Below the pieces are notes generated by a model. It was not told the origin of the DNA. It saw only the letters and a list, made by a program, of their open reading frames with translations, and made no database searches. A stretch of DNA of 64,000 nucleotides from Phaseolus vulgaris (lineage: Eukaryota > Streptophyta > Magnoliopsida > Fabales > Fabaceae): the NCBI RefSeq assembly GCF_000499845.2, contig NC_023759.2:46408672-46472671 (forward strand), read 5' to 3'. Of the stretch, positions 49,122 through 60,677 are shown piece by piece; within the stretch, counting starts at the first letter, position 1; each line of letters opens with the position of its first letter. The position numbers and the translations under genes were made by a program.

Positions 49122-50681
49122 CTATCGCACGGGTCTGACCTGGTTGTCCATTGCGAGATGATGGCACAAGAAGTCGGGGTCAATCCCCGGCATGTCTGAA
49201 GCAGACCATGCAAAAGCATCCAGATGCCGCTCTATCACCTTGGCAGACCAGAGCTCAGCCTCCAAGGATCTTCCCAACTTGAAGACCTTTCCCCCGATCT
49301 CCCTTTCGAGCCATTCCTCGACGAGTTTTGGTCTAGCTTCCCTGGCGATCACCGCCCTGGCGATTCCCAGCTCCCTCGCTTCCTCAGGGCGATTTCTCGC
49401 CTCTTCTTCCTGCTCGGCGTTCTCTCCCTCAGCCTCGGCGTCCATCATGGCGACGTCTTCCCCGGCGGCCACCTCCATCGCTGCGCCAACAACCCGCCAC
49501 TCTGTTGGCTTGGGCTTCATACCGGGAGGCGGTGTCGTTGTGATGTAACTCACTGACCTCTTGTTCTTCAGCCTATTCTCATAGCACTTCTTTGCTTCCT
49601 TCTGGTCAGATTTGATGGTGATCACCACCCCTTCCATCGATGGCAGCTTTACCTTCATGTGCCTGGTCGAAGGCACAGCTCCTATTCTGTTGAGTGTTGG
49701 TCTTCCCAACAGAATGTTATACGGTGAGGGAGCGTTCACGACGAGGTATTTGATTTTCTCCGTTCTTGAGCCCGTCTCATCCGTGAAGGTAGTTCTCAAC
49801 TCTATATACCCCCTGACCTCCACCTGATCGCCAGCGAAACCATACAAACACCCCCCATAGGGCCTCAGCTGGTCAAGGGGCAACTGCAACTGTGTGAAAG
49901 TCGGCCAGAACATCACATCTGCCGAGCTTCCTTGGTCCACCAGTGCTCTGTGGACCTTCCTTCCCGCCGTAACGAGCGAGATGACTATTGGATCGTTGTC
50001 ATGAGGCACAACGTCCCTGAGATCTGCCCTTGTGAACGTGATGTCCACGTCTGGTGAGTGGTCCTCGAACATGTCCACCGTCATCACAGACCTCGCATAC
50101 TTCTTCCTCTGTGATGCGGTGCATCCACCACCCGAGAAACCTCCTGCAATGGTGTAGATCTCCCCGTGAGTAGGCATCTCGTGCTGCTGAGCCTCACCAC
50201 CTGCTGGCTGGGAGCTCGACACGTCCCCCGTCCTTCTATCCAGCAAGTAATCGTTTAGGAACCCGCTCTTGACCAGGTCGTCGAGCTGGTATCCTAAAGC
50301 CAAACATGAGTCTACGGTGTGGCCAAAGCCCTGGTGGAATTCACACCAGGCATCTGGCTTTGGTCCCAACACCTTGTCGCCCACCTTCTCGGGCGCCTTC
50401 AGCCTGGCTGCTATATTGGGAATGTCGATCAGGTCCGCCAATCCCATCACAAACTTATGCTTTGGTGAGCGATTGTACTCCCGACGTGCTAGTTGAGGGC
50501 GCCCCGGGCCCCTGTCCTTGTTTTTCCTTGGATCATAAGGATGGCGAGTCCTTTGATCCCTCTTAGCCGTCATTGTCTCCAGCACCCTCTGTGGCTGGAT
50601 CCTGGTCTGGGCACGTGGCCTAGCGGGGGCCACGCTTTCCCTCTTCTCGGCAACCTCACTTTCATCGGCGATGTGGGCCAC
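49122..50681 (-). pseudogene. Gag C-terminus and aspartic protease of the Tat-type element
   Basis: A 519-codon open stretch. The N-terminal half is the basic C-terminal gag part with WCEFHQGFGHTVDSCLALGY-type residues. The protease is recognised by ALVDQGSSADVMFW, with the active-site Asp in a D-Q-G context usual for this lineage, and by YNILLGRPTLNRIGAV. It ends at a TAG that separates it from the in-frame reverse transcriptase. Confidence 0.85.
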
Positions 50682-51480
50682 TGCAAGTCGCCTAACCTAG
50701 CCAAACGTGGCGGGGTGGGCCCTAATCAACGCCTCGCAGAAGGTTTCCGGCAGCACGCCCTTCTTGAACGCGTAGACCAACATCTCTTCGTCCTTGGCCG
50801 GCGAACAGTCCATCTGCGCCCCCAAAACGATTTAAGTAGTCCCTGAGGGACTCTCCTTGGTATTGCCTTATGTCGAACAGATCATAAGACACCCTAGGCG
50901 GCGCCTTGTTCACTATGTACTGCTCGACGAAGATCTTCGAAAACTGTTGGAAATTGGTTATGTGACCTGTAGGCAGGCTCACAAACCACTCCAGCGCCGT
51001 CCCCTGGAGTGTGCTCATGAACATCTTGCAATACACAGCATTCGATCCTCCTGACAGCATCATCTGCGTGTGAAACGTGGTGAGGTGTGCCTCAGGATCC
51101 TCCACGCCGGTAAAAACAGCTTTCACGGGTACTACACTCGCAGGGATAGGCGTGTCCGTAATCGCCTGAGCGAAAGGCATGGGAAAAACGCGAGGTGGCG
51201 TTTACGGCGCGACCTCTTTAGCGACTGGGCGCCCCCGCTGCTCCTGGATAGCTTGGCGCAATTCCTCAATAACTCTGCTAAGCTCTTCATTCCTGGCCTG
51301 AGAGGCGACCATGTCCTCATGCATTTTTGTCTGCTCTATGCGCGAGGCTTCCACATTCGCCTGCAGCGAACGCATGATTTCTACCATTTGCGCCATAGTC
51401 ATGGCGCCTTCAGCAGCAACGGGCGCAACTGGACTTGAATGGTTGCTTCTCATCTTTCTCATGAAAACTTGACAGATCAC
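50682..51480 (-). pseudogene. Gag N-terminal part of the Tat-type element (broken)
   Basis: The minus strand encodes a coiled-coil N-terminus (MAQMVEIMRSLQANVEAS) and then, after a TAA near 51202, the retrotransposon gag domain (FTGVEDPEAHLTTF, GTALEWFVSLP, QYQGESLRDYLNRFG). A run of G residues at about 50828 carries an extra base and shifts the frame, and a TAG near 50697 follows. All are inactivating. Confidence 0.88.
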
Positions 51481-51880
51481 AAAGAGCGATGAACAACACC
51501 TTCTTCAGCGACGATCGATTCAGCGATCAATCGGTCAGAGCTTCGCAAAACTCTGAAGAACTTCAAGAACACAACCTCAACAGCAAACCTTCACAAAAAC
51601 TCACGACTCCACCACAAACCACCGTTTCTTCCGCGAAAATCCAAAAGAGCGGCTAAACTTAGATCTCACTGATTAAAACTCGCGTAAGCAGCGAAAAACC
51701 TCACCTCACCGAACAAGAACTCAAACGAACGGTGAAAAACACGAAACTACCGAACAAAACTTAAATGAACGGCAGAAAATGATTGCACCAGCACACAACC
51801 ACACAGAAACTGCAGAAACCTCCAAGAACTCACGCTGTGGATGGGAACAGGTTTTACACGGCCCCACGGTGGGCGCCTGA
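51481..51880 (-). other. Leader of the Tat-type element with primer-binding region
   Basis: Untranslated leader between the 5' LTR and gag. Read on the minus strand the bases just after the LTR are TCAGGCGCCCACCGTGGGGC. This is the expected position of a tRNA primer site beginning TGGCGCC in related elements, here altered at its start. The matching tRNA was not determined. Confidence 0.5.
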
Positions 51881-52769
51881 TGATCCTGCCTGTTGACCAA
51901 GACGCTGGAGCCTTGCCTCGTCAAATCTAGATCGACTTCTGCGCCGTGTTAGCCTCCGTCCTTCGCCGCGATCCACCTCAAGAACCTGCAAAGACAGAAC
52001 GGCGCCGCTGCGGCCGATCACGCTCCGACGCCCAAGTCAGCGACTGAACCACCAATTACTAAGAGAAAACTCAAGAACTCTAAGGAACCGTGCAAAATTC
52101 TCTCTCAGCGTACTCAAAACTCGCAAGCGTAAAGAAGTAAATATAAACGTGCGTACCTCAGAAGTTCGTTAGAATCTCTTATATACCTGTGCACTTTCTC
52201 TCTCCAGACAGTTACACATCTGGACACGTGGCTTGCATCCAGCTGTACACGTGTCACCACCTGAAGCATCCTTGACTTGGGCGCCACTTCTTACTCTTTA
52301 GGTTTTTGGCTAAGTTACTTATGCAGGACACAACTCAGTGCATAGTTGCCTTGGAGCGTGATCTCTTCTGGGTGGCGAGTTCGGGTGCCTTCGTACACAC
52401 CTTCCCTGTGGTCTCGCCGGCCGCCTTCATGATCTACTTTACTTGCTTCACCGTGTATGTTCAGGTAAGCTGTCTCCCGACCTCATCCTCTGGTTAGCTA
52501 GGAAATGACTATCTGCCTTCATCTTCGGCGATGTCCTTGTTTCGGCGATCTCTAATCACTTGGTCGCCTGGGTTCATATCTGGCGATTTCATCTCAAACC
52601 CGGTGACCGCCGGTTTATGTGCACTAGAGATCGGAGCACGCCAACTTAATAACTGGCGACTACACGAGCCTCCCGACTTCCTTCCCTTCTGCCAGCCAGG
52701 TGTCTCGCTCAACACGCCTATATAATAGCTCGATGCCACGTCATCACTTCCGACTACCAGGGCGGTACA
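51881..52769 (-). repeat. 5' LTR of the Tat-type element (889 bp)
   Basis: Same ends as the other LTR. The minus-strand TATATAA box is at 52179-52185. It retains the 73 bp that are missing from the 3' LTR, plus a 2-bp CA difference near 52215. Confidence 0.95.
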
Positions 52770-52774
52770 TTGAT

Positions 52775-53000
52775 GAACTGCGACTATAAAATAAGCCTTT
52801 TTTGAGGCATCCTTTAAGATATCAAATTACTCTCAAGGCAATTTGAAGATGAGTCTGAGTTAGTATGACCATGAATTATCAGAGTTGTTGGGTCGCAAAG
52901 GCTATATCAAGTCTAGTGATAGTTAAATATATGAGACGTCCCACCAATCGTCGATATGACAAAGGGTGAGGTAAAGATTCACAAGAGTTTTGAAGGACTT
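52775..53000 (-). pseudogene. Ty1/copia fragment: reverse transcriptase end (upper half)
   Basis: The minus strand encodes a decayed copia segment, YRRLVGRLIYLTITRLDIAF, ATQQL, two stops, then HLQIALRVI and YLKGCLKKGLFYS. It joins directly, across the gypsy insertion, with the RNase H part at 39567. Beyond about 53000 no copia sequence is recognised, so the 5' part is lost. Confidence 0.8.
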
Positions 53001-53198
53001 TTACTTTTTGGTTGTTCTAGACACTTTGATCGTATATAGTTTTTTTTTATATATATGAATTTCGAGACTCCAAGTAATTTATTATTAATATTTTTTTCTG
53101 ATTGAAAAAAAAGGAAAGAATACAATACCAAGTTGAAATCCTTCATCCACCTTCTGCTGTTTTCTACACAATTCATTTAAATGACATGATGCACTTAT

Positions 53199-53517
53199 TG
53201 TTGGGAAAAACGGGTAATTTTCCCACTAAAACAAAACCCTAACAGAGCTACCCGACAAATAATATTGAATAAATAAAGCGGAATAATAAAAGAGATAAAG
53301 AGGAAAAAACACACCCGAAAATTGTTAACGGAGTTCGGCCTGTTTAGCCTAATCTCCGAGCACAGCAAAAACAACTCACTTTTATTATTATGAGAGAAGA
53401 TATTACAAATTGGGATCTATAACAGTGAAGGAGAAGAGTTTAATTTATAACCCTCAAACCTCATTCCCAAACAATGAACCCACCGATGTGGGACTTGGGA
53501 TTAAGCCAAAATCAACA
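53199..53517 (-). repeat. 3' LTR of the young copia element
   Basis: 319 bp. In plus orientation it starts TGTTGGGAAAAACGGG and ends AAAATCAACA. Confidence 0.96.
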
Positions 53518-53675
53518 AATCTCCACCTTGGCTTAATTTCAAGTCCCACCTAAAACAAATCTTCTCACAACATAACAAAAAACAAACTTTACAGTGCTTC
53601 AAATTTGCGCCTCTGGGCGCCAACTTCAAATGTGCAAAATATTAACCAAGTCTAAACAATATTCAAACTTGGCCC

Positions 53676-56342
53676 TTATAACCACCTTGCCTTGTAGCGA
53701 ACATCTTCTTTATTAGAAAATTCTTCTTTCTTTGCAAATACCCATTTGCACCCAATTGCCTTCTTACCTTTTGGTAATTGTGCCAACTTCCACGTCTTGT
53801 TCTTCTTCAAAGACTGCATCTCCTCTTCCATCGCACCCGCCCAATTACCACTCTCTGAACTCAGAATGGCTTTTGGGTAAGTGGATGGAATGTCATCAAC
53901 AACTGGAAGTGCATAGGCAACCATATCCATGAAACGAGCAGGCTTCTGAATATCTCGTCTCTGTCTTCTAACTGCAATTGGCGCTGATTGTTGTTGAGAT
54001 TCTTGGGTAGGAACCTCTTCCTCATCTGACTCTTCTTCTGCCATAGGAGAGTCACTTGTGGTATTTCGTGTTGGGATCACCACTGTCGGCTCAAACTCCA
54101 CCTGCTTCTGAACACACTCCACCTGTTGTGGAGTACTATCAGCTCCTTCTGGATTTACCTTCTTTAACATGGCAGATTCATCAAAGGTAACATCCCTGCT
54201 GATAATCGTCTTCTTTGCCTCTAGACACCACAAACGGTATCCCTTCACTCCAGGACTAAAGCCCATGAAAAGAGCCTTCTTTGCCCGTGGATCCAACTTT
54301 GATTCAATCACATGATAATATGCAATAGAACCAAAAACATGCAAAGAATCATAATCAGTTGCAGGTTTTCCAGACCATACCTCTAACGGGGTTTTGCCAT
54401 CTATAGCAGATGATGGCAAACGATTGACGAGATGTTGAGCGTATGTCACAGCCTCAGCCCAAAACTCTCTGCCTAACTCAGCATTAGACAACATACAACG
54501 AACTTTCTCCACAAGTATCTTGTTCATACGCTCCGACACCCCATTCTGTTGTGGTGTTTTTCTAACAGTGAAGTGCCGAACTATGCCACAATCTTGACAT
54601 ACCTTCAGGAACAGATCACTCTTGTATTCTCCTCCATTATCTGTTCGGAGAACCTTAATCTTCCTTCCTGTCTGGTTTTCAACTTCAGCTTTCCACTTAA
54701 GGAAAATTTCAAGCACATCATTTTTGTTCTTCATAGTAAACACCCAAACTCTCCTGGAAAAATCATCCACAAAAGTGACAAAATAATGCCTACCTCCGAT
54801 TGACGGAGTCTTGGCAGGTCCCCACACATCTGAATGCACATAATCCAGAATACCCTTGGTATTGTGAATTGCAGTGCCAAACTTCACTCTTCGTTGCTTT
54901 CCCAGAACACAATGCTCACAAAATTCAAGTTTGCAAGCCTTCGTACCTTTCAACAATCCTTGCTTGGTAAGAATTTGCAAGGATTTCTCTCCAGCATGTC
55001 CTAACCTCATATGCCACAACTTCGTTGCCTCAACATCCTTCTTAGAGCTAGAAGTTGTTGCCGCTACTGTCCCCACCACTGTACTACCTTGATAGTAATA
55101 CAAATTGTTCTTCATCACGCCTTTCAACATCACCAGTGCTCCTGAAGTTGCTTTAAGAATTCCATCTCGCATCGTCACAACTAGGCCTTTAGATTCTAAA
55201 GCCCCCAATGAGATGAGATTCTTCTTCAACTTTGGCACGTACCGTACATCCCGCAAAATTCTGGTGGATCCATCATGATTCCGCAGCTTGATTGAACCTA
55301 TCCCAGCTGTCTTACATGGATTATCATTACCCATGTAAACAACCCCGCCATCGAGTTCTTGAAAATCAAAGAACCATTCCCGAATGGGACACATATGATA
55401 AGTACAACCTGAATCCAATATCCACTCATCTGGATACGATGATGCTGAAAGCGAGACAATTAAAGAGATATCTGATTCCACGTCACTTTTGCATTCTGCA
55501 ACATTTGCATCTTGTGGAGTCTTCCCTTTCTTCTGCAGTTTTGGACAGTCTTTCTTTCAGTGTCCTTTCTCATGACAGAAAGCACACTCATCTTTGGCAA
55601 CGACTCGACCTTTAGACTTAGACATCCCTCTTCTCTCCTTTGTTTGGCTTTGCTGACGACCTCTTGCCACCAATGCTTCTTCTGATGTCGTTGATTTGGT
55701 TCTCATCTTATCTTGCTTTCTTAATTCATGACTATATAAAGCAGAACAAACAGCATCTAACGACACATTCTCCTTCCCGTGAAGGAGCGTAGTCTCCAAA
55801 TTTTCAAATTCATCAGGAAGAGATGATAACAACATCAAAGCCAAATCCTCATCCTCAAACTTCACATCTAAATTCAACAGGTCTGCTACTAATTGATTAA
55901 ACATAGTGATGTGTGCATTCATAGTAGTACCTTGTTGGTAGTCAAATCGGAACAATCTTTTCTTCATCAGGAGCTTGTTCTGACCACTCTTCTTCAGAAA
56001 CTTGTCCTCCAATGCCTTCCACAGTTTGTGTGCAGAAGTCTCGTTTTTTACAGCGTACTTCTGCTCTCTGGACAGGCAGGATCGAATAGTTCCGCATGCC
56101 AACCGGTTGATGATGCTCCAATCTTTCTCCTCTACCTCTTTTGGTTTCTCTCCTTCAATAGCAATATCAAGACCCTGCTGAAAAAGAGAGTCCAAGACCT
56201 CTCCTTGCCACATGCCAAAATGTCCAGTGCCATCAAATATTTCCACCGCCAATTTCAAGGTGGACACCGGGAACCTCGACCATGATGAAGAGGAGCCCGA
56301 CACTCTGGATACATCCTTGGCTTCTTCTTCTTGATTTGCCAT
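53676..56342 (-). pseudogene. Copia polyprotein lacking reverse transcriptase, one stop in gag zinc knuckle
   Basis: A single reading frame of about 888 codons broken by one TGA at 55557-55559. Gag (UBN2 type) includes LWKALEDKFLKKSG and LLSSLPDEFENLE. The zinc knuckle reads CAFCHEKGH, then the stop in place of the usual Trp/aromatic, then KKDC. The protease has WILDSGCTYHMC. The pre-integrase HHCC is LWHMRLGHAGEKSL with CEHCVLGK. The integrase catalytic residues lie in HSDVWGP, RTDNGGEY and QQNGVSERMN. Reverse transcriptase begins (MEEEMQSLKKNKTWKL, GCKWVFAKK) but ends at VRYKARWL and TAA, where intact elements continue, so the deletion junction is about 53680. Confidence 0.95.
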
Positions 56343-56421
56343 TACAAACTCAAAATATAATATTCAATATTACAAATAATTTCAAACAACCCAAGACGAA
56401 CCTTCGGCTCTTGATACCACT

Positions 56422-56740
56422 TGTTGGGAAAAACGGGTAATTTTCCCACTAAAACAAAACCCTAACAGAGCTACCCGACAAATAATATTGAATAAATAAA
56501 GCGGAATAATAAAAGAGATAAAGAGGAAAAAACACACCCGAAAATTGTTAACGGAGTTCGGCCCGTTTAGCCTAATCTCCGAGCACAGCAAAAACAACTC
56601 ACTTTTATTATTATGAGAGAAGATATTACAAATTGGGATCTATAACAGTGAAGGAGAAGAGTTTAATTTATAACCCTCAAACCTCATTCCCAAACAATGA
56701 ACCCACCGATGTGGGACTTGGGATTAAGCCAAAATCAACA
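56422..56740 (-). repeat. 5' LTR of the young copia element
   Basis: 319 bp, nearly identical to the LTR at 53199-53517. Confidence 0.96.
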
Positions 56741-56745
56741 CTTAT

Positions 56746-58210
56746 TAGGGTTGACAACATATTTACAATTTACACACAAAGAATTGCTTGAAATTTTTGG
56801 TTCTTCCACATGGTAGAGTCTGTTTTCCCCACGTCTTAATACTTTGGTTGGTTGTGCTGACGGAAAGAACAGTGTTTAAAACCTATGAGTAAAAGTGGTT
56901 CTTCCATACATGGTAAATGATTACGCTGTTGTAGCTGACCTATTTATTAAAACTGGTGTGTTTGATTGAGTTGTGGGAGTTAGATATGGAGTTTGGCACC
57001 CTAACCATGCAATGTAGTCATTATACATGCACACACCACACGTAATGGAGTTATATGTGGTAGTCATCATACTGTTAGAAGCCTTTTTGACCTTCTGCAT
57101 TGGATATATGAGTTTCCCATCATTTTTGTTCAACATACATAAATGAATCTTCAACACCTTGTTTTTTCTACACAACTATTCATTATACAAAACACAATCA
57201 CTTTATCATATTTGCCATTGAATTACACCAATATAAAAATAGTATTCAATTGTATATTTGCATTAATAGTACTATATTTATTACATAACATTTTAAATAA
57301 CATAATTTGTCAAAATTTATAATAAAGCATGATTTAATTTGAATTAAGGAAAAATTACATTTACTTTACATCCCTATTATATTCCATGAAATTAATTTTT
57401 TCATTAGTTTTTTTCCAAATTTCGTTGAATTGTTAGGGTCAATTATCACATTCGAAATATTGTTTGCTTTTGAATTTCAGAATTTCGTCACGATTTTGTC
57501 CTTAAAATTCATCTCATGAATTAAAGAAGGAAGATGTATATAAACTGACATTGATCTCAATTCTTAAGTGATTGAATCACACTAAACAATTTTAAAATGA
57601 AAATTTATATTTTTGGAGTCATCTTTAAACAAACATTATTTTTACTATTTTTTTTAATAAAATGGCATTTCTATATCTTATATTTTTAATAAATTCACAC
57701 TCAGTTTTATTATTTTTTGTAGAAATGTTTTTAAATTATTTAATTTTTAAGTTATATTTTAAAGCTTTAATTCTGAATTTTCATAATTTTTATATTAATT
57801 TTTAGTTACTATGATCTTTTTTTAAAAAAAATGAGTGTTACTTGTTATTAATAGTGTAAGGAAGGTAAATATTAATTATTAAAATATAAAAACCTAAATT
57901 TATATTTTAAATTGTAAATATTTATTTTAAAATTAGAAGAAATCTTAAGATCGTCTAGCATATAACCTCTCAAGAATTCCATTTAACATATAACCAACCT
58001 ATTTACCCACAATTTAAAGACAATGGCATGCTCGCGGTAATAATTTTAACAATATTAAACATAATATATATGGTTCAATTTGAATTTAAAAGTAATAACT
58101 TATAATAGAAACAATTTGTAAAAGATTAAGTAACGATATATGATGGATGATATCAAAATGTGAATTTGAGAGAATGGGCAAAGAGAAAGTGTCATTTAAA
58201 ATAAATAAAA

Positions 58211-58261
<51 letters not shown>

Positions 58262-59005
58262 AAATACAGAAGTAGATAAAAAATAGTTTGATATAATCAT
58301 TAAAATTATTTGATGTTTATTTTTCAACATGAAAAATTTATGAAAAGGAAAAGGATAAAGCTATAGATAATATTTGTCTGATTTTATGGATCTTAAAAAG
58401 TTATTTTTAAGTTAAAAATAAAAATGTTAAATTAAATTTATTTGATTTTTTTTAATAGATTTTTAGTGAAATAATTTTGAATGGTTAATGTAGGTAGATG
58501 TACATCTAAATCATTCTTATTTAAAAGTATATAAAAATGTGTAGCATGGCAAAGAGAAATCAATTACGGAATGTCCCTATGATCCAAATACCTAATAATG
58601 GAATCTAGATTTTGGTTTTTTAGTTAGAAACTTGAACAATTTCTTCCAATTTTTCAATTTGTTAAAAAAACGCAAGAACCACAAATACCTCACGTGTCAA
58701 TCCCAACAAAAGGCATTTACTAATTGACGCCCGGTTCGGTTCACCCACCCTTTCCTCTTTCATTGTCATTCAAGTCTTTGGCCATTGATCTTGAAGTAGT
58801 AATTAGACATTAATTACATCTAATCCAATGACAATAAAGAAATAAATTTCAATGAAATTTTTAATAATCTTTTTTAAAAGAATTAATCTGAGGTATTCAT
58901 AAATCAAAATTAGATAAACTTTATAAAAAAAATATACAAATGAATATATATAAGTTAATTTTAGTTTATAATTTATGTAAAAATTAATTTTAATTTTTCT
59001 TCCAC
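56746..59005. other. AT-rich intergenic region
   Basis: No gene was recognised. It contains an (AT)n microsatellite at 58215-58258. The 84-codon minus frame at 56921-57175 has no recognisable domain. Confidence 0.5.
58215..58258. repeat. (AT)n microsatellite
   Basis: 22 uninterrupted AT units. Confidence 0.97.
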
Positions 59006-59112
59006 TATTCTATATAGGTGGATGCCAACATCACCCTTATAAACCAATTTTGTAAAATTAAATTAGATTTAAGATCAATTCTTAATATAATATCATAGTC
59101 ATATAAAGTATA
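59006..59112 (+). repeat. Degenerate legume-type dispersed repeat
   Basis: The words ACCAATTTTGTAAAATTAAA, TTAGATTTAAGATCAATTCT and TAATATCATAGTC follow the order of the same common legume repeat as at 13056-13165, but decayed. The CACTA-type MITE at 59113 lies at its end. Confidence 0.4.
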
Positions 59113-59388
59113 CACTACAAGAAAATCATGAAATAAAAACTAATTTTTAGAGACCAAACTAATTAGTTGCAATAGTAACTAAATTAAAGATCATTTTAGA
59201 AACTAAATAAAAAATTAGTTTCTAATAGAAACTAAATACCAATTTATAAACTATTTAACAATAATAGAAACTAATTTAGAAACCAACTTTTTATTTAGTT
59301 TCTAAAATGATCTCTAATTTAATTACTATTGCAACTAATTATTTTGATCTCTAAAAATTAGTTTCTATTTCATGATTTTCTTATAGTG
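59113..59388. mobile_element. CACTA-type MITE, 276 bp
   Basis: The ends are CACTACAAGAAAATCATGAA and, inverted at the right, CACTATAAGAAAATCATGAA. The inverted repeat continues inwards for about 95 bp on each side. A 3-bp duplication ATA flanks it (59110-59112 and 59389-59391), as expected for the CACTA/En-Spm group. No coding capacity. Confidence 0.92.
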
Positions 59389-59391
59389 ATA

Positions 59392-59820
59392 TTTGAACGA
59401 TGATGTTTTTAGGTCACCCGCTATTAGATCAATCATAAATACAAGTTTAACAACGTGAAAAAATGTGTGTTACAGGTCTGATATCAACTAAAAATAAAAA
59501 TATTTTATAGTATAATATTAATAGGTATAAATCTTTCAGTTTTATAAAGTAAAATTAAGTCTAAAAAAATATTATAGAAAACCTCTTTAAATAAATGATA
59601 AAACACATTTTTCTTGTGGTAAGAGCCGGTGAAAACAAAAGTTACATAGGATTACAAGATGTGTCCAAGTTTTCGTTAAGTTTTTTATTTCCCTTTCAGT
59701 TTTTGATGATTGTAAGATAGATCAACCCAGAAACGATAAGCCTTCCAGAATATAATAATAAAAAAACTGGGTTATGCTCATCACAAATGCAAAACTCACT
59801 TTCTGTTCACATGTTCCTAA
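59392..59820. other. Intergenic DNA upstream of the PMEI-like gene
   Basis: AT-rich, with a further fragment that may continue the degenerate repeat before the MITE (about 59400-59590). No gene recognised. Confidence 0.45.
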
Positions 59821-59829
59821 CTTTTCCCA

Positions 59830-59836
59830 TATATAT
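59830..59836 (+). promoter_or_regulatory. Probable TATA box of the PMEI-like gene
   Basis: TATATAT in a CCC...TTTC context, about 250 bp before the ATG. A CT-rich leader-like region follows (59930-60080). The minus-strand frame of 98 codons over this region has no recognisable domain and is not called. Confidence 0.5.
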
Positions 59837-60083
59837 TTCATTTCACCACCCATATCCCTTTTCTTAATTGCAGTCACTAGCCCCATGCCTATGCAACAGT
59901 TCCCTACAGAAAAAAGTCCATAAAGTGAAACATCCATGCTGCTTTTAAACACTCCACCTTCAAAGCTAAATCTCACACTTCTCTGAATTCTCGACAACCT
60001 TCTGTTCTTAGTACTCAACTATCATCACCGCACTTACCTTTTATTCTTGTCCTTCAACTTCTTCAATTAATTGGCCTTCCAAA

Positions 60084-60677
60084 ATGATTATTGTAGCACA
60101 TCCTATGTTTCTGCTTCTATTGTTTCTTTCACTCCTATCAAGCACTGGCCAAATGGTATCTGCAAAAGGGAAGGACAATGTTAGAGAGGCTTGCAGTGTG
60201 ACAAGGTACCAAAGCCTTTGCGTTCACTCTCTATCACATTTCTCCAACACTGCCGGAAGAAGCCCTAGCAAGTGGGCACGTGCTGGAGTCTCAGTGTCCA
60301 TTGGGGAGGTTAAGAATGTTAAAGCGTATATTGCAGAATTGAAGAGGCATGGACACATGAAGGGAAGAAACAAAATTGCCCTTTCAGATTGTGCTGAATC
60401 TTTTGCCTATGCCCTTGACGAGCTTCACAGATCACTTGGTGTACTTCGGAGGCTAAGCAAAACCACGTTTAGCACCCAAATGGGAGACCTCAACACGTGG
60501 ATCAGTGCAGCACTCACCGATGAAGAAACTTGTCTGGAAGGGTTTGAAGGAGAAAATGAGAAGCATGTTAAAGTGCTGCAAAACCGGGTTCAGAATGTGT
60601 CTTACATCACCAGCAACGCTCTAGCCCTTGTCAACAAACTTGCCACCACAGGTCTGGGAAGAATCAACGATCCATAG
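60084..60677 (+). CDS. Pectin methylesterase inhibitor domain protein (21 kDa type)
   Basis: A single exon of 197 residues. Residues 1-27 are a clear signal peptide with a long Leu/Phe core and probable cleavage after VSAKG or nearby. The mature part is one PMEI four-helix domain: EACSVTRYQSLCVHSL with the first Cys pair, ALSDCAESFAYALDELHRSL with the third Cys and the conserved helix, and WISAALTDEETCLEGF with the fourth Cys in the usual SAALT-type motif. Family members are secreted to the cell wall, where they bind and block pectin methylesterases; a related group inhibits invertases. The SPSKWARAGVSVSIGEVK segment favours the 21 kDa protein/PMEI group over invertase inhibitors, but this is inference. 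No pectinesterase domain follows, so it is a stand-alone inhibitor. It is intact. Confidence 0.93.
   Translation: MIIVAHPMFLLLLFLSLLSSTGQMVSAKGKDNVREACSVTRYQSLCVHSLSHFSNTAGRSPSKWARAGVSVSIGEVKNVKAYIAELKRHGHMKGRNKIALSDCAESFAYALDELHRSLGVLRRLSKTTFSTQMGDLNTWISAALTDEETCLEGFEGENEKHVKVLQNRVQNVSYITSNALALVNKLATTGLGRINDP

Larger units (their letters stand above)
39573..52769 (-). mobile_element. Ty3/gypsy LTR retrotransposon, Tat type, 13.2 kb, defective
   Basis: A complete but mutated element in minus orientation. The LTRs are at 39573-40386 (3') and 51881-52769 (5'). The target duplication TTGAT is perfect (39568-39572 and 52770-52774). Internal order from the 5' LTR: gag, aspartic protease, reverse transcriptase, RNase H, a second RNase H, integrase, a long 3' region with antisense frames and tandem repeats, polypurine tract, 3' LTR. 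Two RNase H domains and an antisense frame after the integrase are the marks of the Tat lineage (Ogre, Grande, Retand relatives). Several stops and frameshifts disable it. By hand count the LTRs differ by about ten substitutions plus two indels, so the insertion is fairly recent. Confidence 0.93.
53199..56740 (-). mobile_element. Young Ty1/copia element, 3.5 kb, internally deleted
   Basis: Bounded by 319-bp LTRs at 53199-53517 and 56422-56740. By eye they differ at one base (T/C near 53338 and 56563). The flanking 5-bp duplication CTTAT is perfect (53194-53198 and 56741-56745). Minus orientation. The primer site TGGTATCAAGAGCC (tRNA-iMet type) is at 56405-56418, and the polypurine tract AAGCCAAGGTGGAGATT adjoins the 3' LTR at 53520-53536. 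The coding region has gag, protease and integrase, but reverse transcriptase and RNase H are missing, so it is non-autonomous. Nearly identical LTRs point to a very recent insertion. Confidence 0.96.

Noticed and set aside
59722..60018. 98-codon minus-strand frame upstream of the PMEI-like gene
   Set aside because: No recognisable domain, and it is antisense to the probable promoter and leader of the plus-strand gene.
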